DNA of 26,272 nt. Source: Theodoxus fluviatilis (Eukaryota; Mollusca; Gastropoda; Cycloneritida; Neritidae). The notes beneath the pieces were generated by a model. That model was not told where the DNA came from and did no database searches. It saw nothing but the letters and a program-made list of their open reading frames with translations. The position numbers were made by a program, and so were the translations under genes. Location of the stretch: the NCBI GenBank assembly GCA_034096865.1, contig JAWQFJ010000578.1, positions 20,001-46,272 on the forward strand, read 5' to 3'. Shown in pieces: positions 22,062 through 26,272 of this stretch; the first letter of the stretch is position 1; every line of letters begins with the position of its first letter.

Positions 22062-22081
22062 AATAAAGTTTTTAAAATAAA
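22062..22081 (+). terminator. Candidate poly(A) signals for a + strand transcript (two AATAAA)
   Basis: AATAAA at 22062-22067 and 22076-22081, followed within about 20 bp by T/GT-rich CGTTTTTGTTC, a layout consistent with cleavage and polyadenylation. Which + strand gene would end here is unknown; the KCTD stop is 11 kb upstream. Confidence 0.4.
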
Positions 22082-22171
22082 ACCAAACGTTTTTGTTCAT
22101 CATCTTTTGGGGTTCCGGTCATATCTTCTTATTGCCAAGGGAGAGAAAGAGTGTTTGGGGTCCATATCAAC

Positions 22172-22765
22172 TTAATATTGCCGAAAATGTCTTATTCTAT
22201 TTTGTCTCTCCATTTTCCATTGAGACAGTAGTGTGAGGAACATGAAACATTTGAGGTACAAGGAACAATAACAAAACCAAGAAACTCCATTCAGTCTCTT
22301 CTCCAACACCAAGGCACAAACTGTGGAAGACGGGTACATTTCAGGCGTGGCTTTTACCCCAGCCAAGCATGTCTCCATTCCAATTTCCATGAACCAGACA
22401 CCTAGCACCATGGAGCCATCCACCTCTGCAGTTACAGTAATTGTCCGTTGTCCATGATGAGACAACTCCAAGCTTTGGAGCCCGACACGTCCCATGAACT
22501 TGCACAGTTGATTTTCTGTCAGTCCAAATGCTACAGTGGCCATAATGCGTAAGTCGTCGCAAGCTTTGTAGAACAGGCAGCCCGGACTGCTCAGAGTGGT
22601 ATGGACTAGGACTGCACGAACCAACGCAGCAAAGATGGAGGTTCCCTGAAAAACGGGACTGAGCTCATGCAACTGTCCGGTTGATCTTGACCAGTGAGAC
22701 GTAGAGGTCAAGAAGCAAGCAGCCAGACACTTGGACTGGGTGGAGTCTGACAAATGGAACTTCAC
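22172..22765 (-). CDS. Unassigned ORF, possible exon or part of the HINFP 3' UTR
   Basis: The frame is open for 197 codons but begins at GTG directly after an in-frame TGA, so the left end is not a credible start. A good acceptor (CCCGTTTTTCAG, then GGA at 22645) and a donor-like GTAAAAG (GT at 22357-22356) would bound a 288-nt phase-0 exon of 96 codons. That part alternates hydrophobic segments (AALVRAVLVHTTL, IMATVAFGL, TITVTAEVDGSMVLGVWF) and has balanced codon usage. I recognise no family. It lies 378 bp beyond the HINFP stop on the same strand and before the first - strand AATAAA, so it may just be 3' UTR. Treat it as hypothetical. Confidence 0.3.
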   Translation of the reverse strand: MKFHLSDSTQSKCLAACFLTSTSHWSRSTGQLHELSPVFQGTSIFAALVRAVLVHTTLSSPGCLFYKACDDLRIMATVAFGLTENQLCKFMGRVGLQSLELSHHGQRTITVTAEVDGSMVLGVWFMEIGMETCLAGVKATPEMYPSSTVCALVLEKRLNGVSWFCYCSLYLKCFMFLTLLSQWKMERQNRIRHFRQY

Positions 22766-23035
22766 TCAAGGCAGGGACTAGAGTTAGAACTCATACAAGG
22801 ATACATGCATGCTTGCTTACACAACACAAATGTTCCACCTAACTTCTACTCAAATCTTGCCCCGGGAAAGCAACAGTTCAGTATGCAAATCTTTTGCACA
22901 TAGGAACGTCTAATACTTGGAAGTCGATTCCTCAGAAACGGAGCTGCAAGAGTTCCTCACATAATCATGTCTTGATCAATCACACCTCTCCACTTGGTGT
23001 TTGTACCCTTCCTCTTGACTACTGACCTTCACAGC
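22766..23035. other. Putative HINFP 3' flank
   Basis: No gene or clear repeat seen between the unassigned frame and the short tandem repeats that abut the HINFP stop. Confidence 0.4.
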
Positions 23036-23040
23036 ATGGC

Positions 23041-23180
23041 ATGACCTCTGAACTCCAGCCTCTGACACATCTGTTTCATTGTCTAACCTTCACTTGTCTT
23101 GACCTCTGAACTCCAGCTTCAGACCCATTGCATCTCCCTGTGTCACGTCATCTGACCTTCACCTGCCGCGGCCTCTGAAC
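23041..23180. repeat. Degenerate repeats, about 60-70 bp period, running into the HINFP stop codon
   Basis: GACCTCTGAACTCCAGCYTC occurs at about 23043 and 23100, followed by related CTAACCTTCACTTG and CTGACCTTCACCTG words and a third GCCTCTGAAC at about 23170. The third unit lies within the HINFP coding end and encodes the last residues (GSEAAAGEGQMT). Confidence 0.7.
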
Positions 23181-23614
23181 CATCACCTTTGACATCAAGA
23201 TGGTCAAGGACAACGTCTCCGAGCATCTGCAGGTTATAGGTGTGGATGTCGCCAGATAGGGAGGTCTGCAGAGGGATGGGGGTCAGCAGTCCAGACTCGT
23301 CCTGGTACATCACTTGCACTACCTGGCACCCCGCAGGCAGCTCCAGGGTGTCTGTCCCCTCCCCCTCCATCACAACGTCTGGCGAGAGCAACGTGGCCAC
23401 GGGCAACACCCTAGTGTTCCCCTTCTCAGCCTCCATCCCGTCCTCGTCCTCATCATTGTTGTTGTCGTCATTGTCGTCATTGTCGTCTTCATTGTCCTCT
23501 TCAGCATCCTCATGGTCAAGTTCCTGCTGCCCTTTCTTGCCCTGGCTTGTCAAGTCCAGACTTTCGTAGCGAATGGTCTGCAGGCGGAAGAAGCCGTCCT
23601 CCTCTAATTTGTAC
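23143..23614 (-). CDS. HINFP: Histone H4 transcription factor (HINFP/MIZF) orthologue, last coding exon
   Basis: Encodes the C-terminal 156 residues. The acceptor is TGTTGTGCAG followed by G, which completes an Arg codon split from the exon at 25573-25449. The protein then continues YKLEEDGFFRLQTIRYESLDL. This corresponds to the segment after the last zinc finger in animal HINFP, where the pattern RFRYK.E.DG.MRLQ..RYES is strongly conserved. Residues from about 25 to 65 form an Asp/Glu/Asn-rich acidic stretch encoded by GAC/GAT/AAC trinucleotide runs. The tail has ELPAGCQVVQVMYQDESGLL and ends in GEGQMT before TGA. Vertebrate HINFP binds the histone H4 promoter and couples it to S-phase entry with NPAT; that is family knowledge. 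The acidic insert and the tail are not recognisably conserved. Confidence 0.88.
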
Positions 23615-23635
23615 CTGCACAACACAAATGGTACT

Positions 23636-23890
23636 GTAAGTACAATATAGCATAGTACAGTACTGTAAGTACAGTAAAGCATAGTACAATACAGTAAAGC
23701 ATAGTATAGTACTTTAAATACAGTATAGCATAGTACAGTACTGTAAGTACAGTAAAGCATAATACAGTACTGTAAGTACAGTAAAGCATAGCACAGCACT
23801 GGAAGAATAGCAAAGCATAGTACAGCACTGTACAGTAAAGTACAGCACAGTACCGTGTGGCATAGTATCGTACAGTATAGCATAATGCAG
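23636..23890. repeat. Intronic minisatellite of AGTACAGTA/AAAGCATAGT words
   Basis: Irregular units of about 15 and 29 bp built from GTACAGTACTGTAAGTACAG and AGTAAAGCATAGTACA. The 10-bp palindrome ACAGTACTGT occurs exactly at 23657-23666, 23735-23744 and 23764-23773. The - strand frames (poly CYTVLY) are translations of the repeat joined to the HINFP exon. Confidence 0.88.
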
Positions 23891-24395
23891 ATACAGCAGA
23901 GTCCCCGAACACCACAGTACAGAAACCACGAGACTCGAAGCACCATGTAGACATAGTTCTCCATTTGGCAGTAGCCACTAGATCTCCCCTCATTACTTGG
24001 AGTGTGGTTGTAGAGTTTTTGGGGCCTGCTCCAACAGCTCAACCAACAGCTGCCCCAAGCAAGAATAAGGTGCCACTGGGGGGGCATCTTGTGAAGATGG
24101 GAACTTCTCCTCATGTCGCACAGGAAGCACCAAGCATTCATGACTCATCACACAGACATAACACATCAAGACACAAACAAACACCACAGACATACCATTC
24201 ATCACCAAGCAGACGAAAAGAAGCATGCTATACAATCTCAAGATGCACTGCAGACGATGACACAAGGCGCCAGACAGCCATGAAACAACTCACAGTGCCA
24301 AAGCAAAATTTGTGTTAAGTCCTGAAAATTTGAAGAATAGAAACTTCAGAGAGAGTGGTGAAGAGACATCTGCAGACGACTTCAAGCACCAGGAA

Positions 24396-24990
24396 TGTGA
24401 ATCATTAGACACTTGAAACACCTCATACATATGGCAACAGTCTTGAAGACTTTAAACACCAGAGACTTGAAACGCTTGAGCTAAACAGCAGTGACTTGAA
24501 ACACAGGAGACCTGAAACAATCGAGACTTGAAACACTTGAGACTTGAAACACCAGGAGACTCGGAACGCCAAAGACTTGAAACACTTGAGACTTGAAACA
24601 CTTGAGACTTGAAACACCAAAGATTTGACATGTCTGAGCTTGAAACAGTAGTGACATAAAACACATGAGACTTCATACACAAGAGACCTGAAACACCAGA
24701 GACTTGAAACATCAAATACTTGATAGGCCACAGACATGATTCTTCTGAGACTTGAAACAATAAGAACATGAGCTAACAGAAACTTGAAACATTAGAGACC
24801 TGAAACATCAAATACTTGAAGCACCTAAATTTCAAGGGCCACAGACATGATCCACTAGAAACGACAGAGACTTAAAACATCAATTTCACAGGCTAGACAA
24901 GATCCATCTGAGACTAGAGCAACAAAGAATGAAAACACTAAAGACTTGAAATGACAAAGTCATGAACCCTCTGAGACTTGCAATGCCAGA
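24396..24990. repeat. Degenerate intronic minisatellite with GAGACTTGAAACAC unit
   Basis: The unit GAGACTTGAAACACYWRA (about 14-18 bp) recurs dozens of times with substitutions and indels across about 600 bp. It is cleanest at 24480-24720 and more eroded to the right. Length variation among units suggests an old array. The - strand VSSLKCFKS-type frames are its translation. Confidence 0.9.
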
Positions 24991-25154
24991 GACATCAGAC
25001 AGCAGACAGAGATAACAACTTCCAGACAGAAACTTGATACACAAGACAACAGGGACCTGGAAGAGAGCTAGAGACAAGAATCTCAAAACAGGACTGGGAA
25101 CATTAGAAACAGGCCAGGCACTGAAATGGTGGAAAACACAGAAAGAGATGATGG

Positions 25155-25357
25155 GTGTTTCATGTTTATCAGCCCTTATAGGCTGTGAAAAGCCACTGAT
25201 CACAAAAATCATAAAACAGGTTAGTGAAAATCAAATCAAGTCATGATTTCACTAATCAGGTGCACGTGCCTCTTACGAATTACATGGGGAGACGAAGTGG
25301 GTCTATTCTTTCCCCCAACCCACAGGGGGTCTATTCTTACCCCCAACCCACAGGGGG
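25155..25357 (+). repeat. Dispersed repeat family A, copy 3, with duplicated tail
   Basis: Matches copies 1 and 2: GTGTTT start, TATCAGCCCTTATAGGCTGT, TCACAAAAATCA, TCTTACGAATTACATGGGGA, GACGAAGTGGGT and an AACCCACAGGGGG tail. A 28-bp tail segment is tandemly duplicated (25302-25329 and 25330-25357, one difference). It lies in the HINFP intron, inverted relative to that gene. It is preceded by GATGATGG-type sequence, as is copy 2. Confidence 0.8.
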
Positions 25358-25448
25358 ACACAGGAAGAAAATTAATATGATTAGGTGAAAAATGTATTAA
25401 GACCAAGGGCGAAAAAAAATAAATCAGACAAAGATATGTCCGGCTGAC

Positions 25449-25573
25449 CTGAAGCGTGAGTGACCTGACGGCCATTTGAACTTGTGCTTGATCTTGAGGT
25501 GAAAGGTCAGGCTGGAGCCACGGGTGAAAGTTTGTTGGCACACGTGACATTGGTACCTGCTGATGTCCACCAT
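25449..25573 (-). CDS. HINFP: HINFP/MIZF orthologue, penultimate exon with the last C2H2 zinc finger
   Basis: A 125-nt internal exon. The acceptor is TTTCCATGGCGACAG before ATG (phase 0), and the donor is CGCTTCAG|GTCAGC (two bases of an Arg codon). It encodes [20 protein letters not shown] followed by [25 protein letters not shown], then TF, L and H....H, form one complete C2H2 finger of the C-X2-C-X12-H-X4-H type. The following [12 protein letters not shown] stretch is the HINFP hallmark just after the final DNA-binding finger and was the main basis for naming the gene. Reading continues without a frame break from the exon at 26205-26067 and into the exon at 23614-23143. Confidence 0.9.
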
Positions 25574-25683
25574 CTGTCGCCATGGAAACAGAAACGAATC
25601 TAACTTAAGCCAATGAATTTACGAGGAATGAAAACAAGAATGGATGGATGAAGACATACATTAACCGATGAATTATTGGATAA

Positions 25684-25715
25684 GAAGGAAGGAAAGAAGG
25701 AAGGAAGGAAGGAAG

Positions 25716-25756
<41 letters not shown>
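25684..25756. repeat. (GGAA)n and (AG)n microsatellites
   Basis: GGAA-type tetranucleotides at about 25684-25716, then AG dinucleotides at about 25720-25756, in the HINFP intron between its zinc-finger exons. Confidence 0.95.
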
Positions 25757-25760
<4 letters not shown>

Positions 25761-25824
25761 CAACACATACATACTTGCATGCACAGACAGACAAACGAAC
25801 GGACATACGGACGGGACGGGATGG

Positions 25825-25825
<1 letters not shown>

Positions 25826-25896
<71 letters not shown>

Positions 25897-25975
25897 GGCA
25901 GACAAGGACAGGACAGGACAGGACCGGACAGGACAGGACAGGACAGGACAGGACAGGACCAGACAGGACAGACAG

Positions 25976-26066
<91 letters not shown>
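25826..26066. repeat. (CAGA)n / (GGACA)n / (CAGA)n microsatellite ending at the HINFP splice donor
   Basis: CAGA tetranucleotides (25826-25900) flank a GGACA pentanucleotide block (about 25904-25975, with GGACC variants), and CAGA repeats resume to 26066. Read on the - strand, the array is (GTCT)n, and its first GT is the intron donor after the exon at 26205-26067. All frames of GTCT lack stops, which explains the long VCLS-type open frames. Confidence 0.97.
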
Positions 26067-26205
26067 CTGGTGGACTTTACGGAAGTGGTGGGAAAGCGAG
26101 CCACAGCTGCGGGTGCTGTACTGGCAGTCGGGGAAGTGGCAGGTAAAGTTCTCCTCCTCACTGTGGCTCTCCAGGTGTTTGCGCAGGTCTGCTGCACTCT
26201 TGCAG
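26067..26205 (-). CDS. HINFP: HINFP/MIZF orthologue, internal exon with parts of two C2H2 fingers (most upstream exon visible)
   Basis: A 139-nt exon. The acceptor is CCCTATACTGACAG before CTGCAAG, leaving one base of a split codon. The donor is CACCAG|GTCTGT at phase 0, directly joined to a GTCT array. It encodes CKSAADLRKHLESH, the second half of a finger whose cysteines lie in the preceding exon outside the window. Then follows a full finger, FTCHFPDCQYSTRSCGSLSH plus HFRKVH, with C-X4-C-X12-H-X4-H spacing. The HFRKVH ending and the order of fingers before the FKWPSGH segment fit HINFP. More zinc-finger exons and the N-terminus must lie beyond the right edge. The donor matches consensus weakly at +3 and +4. 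Confidence 0.85.
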
Positions 26206-26272
26206 CTGTCAGTATAGGGCAACAGTCAAACCTGCCGTCTGTGTTTAAACACAGACATTTCTACTGCTCTTT
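26206..26272 (-). other. Start of a further HINFP intron at the window edge
   Basis: Intron sequence upstream (on the - strand) of the acceptor at 26206-26207. In-frame TGA at about 26223-26228 shows the coding frame does not extend through it. Confidence 0.7.

Larger units (their letters stand above)
23615..25448 (-). other. HINFP intron between the last two exons
   Basis: This 1.83-kb intron begins with donor AG|GTCAGC (GT at 25448-25447) and ends with TTGTGTTGTGCAG. It is filled by three repeat features: an AGTACAGTA minisatellite, a GACTTGAAACAC minisatellite and dispersed repeat family A copy 3. Between 23895 and 24395 nothing is recognised. Confidence 0.8.

Noticed and set aside
23143..24141. 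332-codon - strand frame as one gene
   Set aside because: Only the part from 23614 to 23143 is HINFP. The upstream CYTVLY-type part is the intronic AGTACAGTA minisatellite read through, and the splice acceptor at 23615-23616 separates them.
1..26272. tRNA or rRNA genes
   Set aside because: No A/B-box pairs with a cloverleaf and no rRNA-like conserved stretches were found by eye on either strand; a tRNAscan run would settle it.

Overview
This is a eukaryotic, non-coding-rich window, most likely from a mollusc and probably a marine gastropod. The reasons are split genes with GT-AG introns, very dense microsatellites and minisatellites, and dispersed repeats of a kind I associate with gastropods, including a short element carrying a TTTATATAGCGCC-type core. 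No bacterial genes, operons, CRISPR array, tRNA or rRNA are visible. The organism assignment is inference.

Only two genes can be supported, and both are partial. (1) On the + strand, the last coding exon (10711-11002) of a KCTD-type BTB/POZ (T1) domain protein. It begins inside the BTB domain, and no upstream exon is visible, so its last intron is at least 10.7 kb if the assembly is right. (2) On the - strand, the last three coding exons (26205-26067, 25573-25449, 23614-23143) of a HINFP/MIZF (histone H4 transcription factor) orthologue. Phases agree across both introns, and the conserved [12 protein letters not shown]...RYES segment spans the last junction. The two genes converge. AATAAA hexamers on both strands lie about 60-75 bp apart near 22.0 kb and may mark where the transcripts end. 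A third item, a 197-codon - strand ORF at 22172-22765, is unassigned.

Layout: 1-1255, a dispersed-repeat copy and a (GT)n(GA)n(G)21 compound microsatellite; 1256-1272, an assembly gap; 1273 to about 9020, a 7.7-kb CpG-rich block that is purine-rich and T-poor on the + strand and differs from everything to its right; about 9.2-9.74 kb, a (CA)n array facing a (TG)n array; 10.2-10.6 kb, TG/TCTG repeats before the KCTD exon; 11.0-22 kb, T-rich sequence (putative 3' UTR or intergenic) with many unrelated minisatellites (26, 25, 21/42, 29, about 18 and 46 bp units); 22-26.3 kb, the HINFP 3' end, its introns full of tandem repeats.

There is no evidence for a new multi-gene system. The points most worth a second look are the compositionally alien block next to the gap, the three-copy dispersed repeat with a conserved hairpin, the short element inserted in a minisatellite with a clean 5-bp target duplication, the HINFP splice donor lying on the edge of a tetranucleotide array, and the 42-bp minisatellite that is open in two reading frames.
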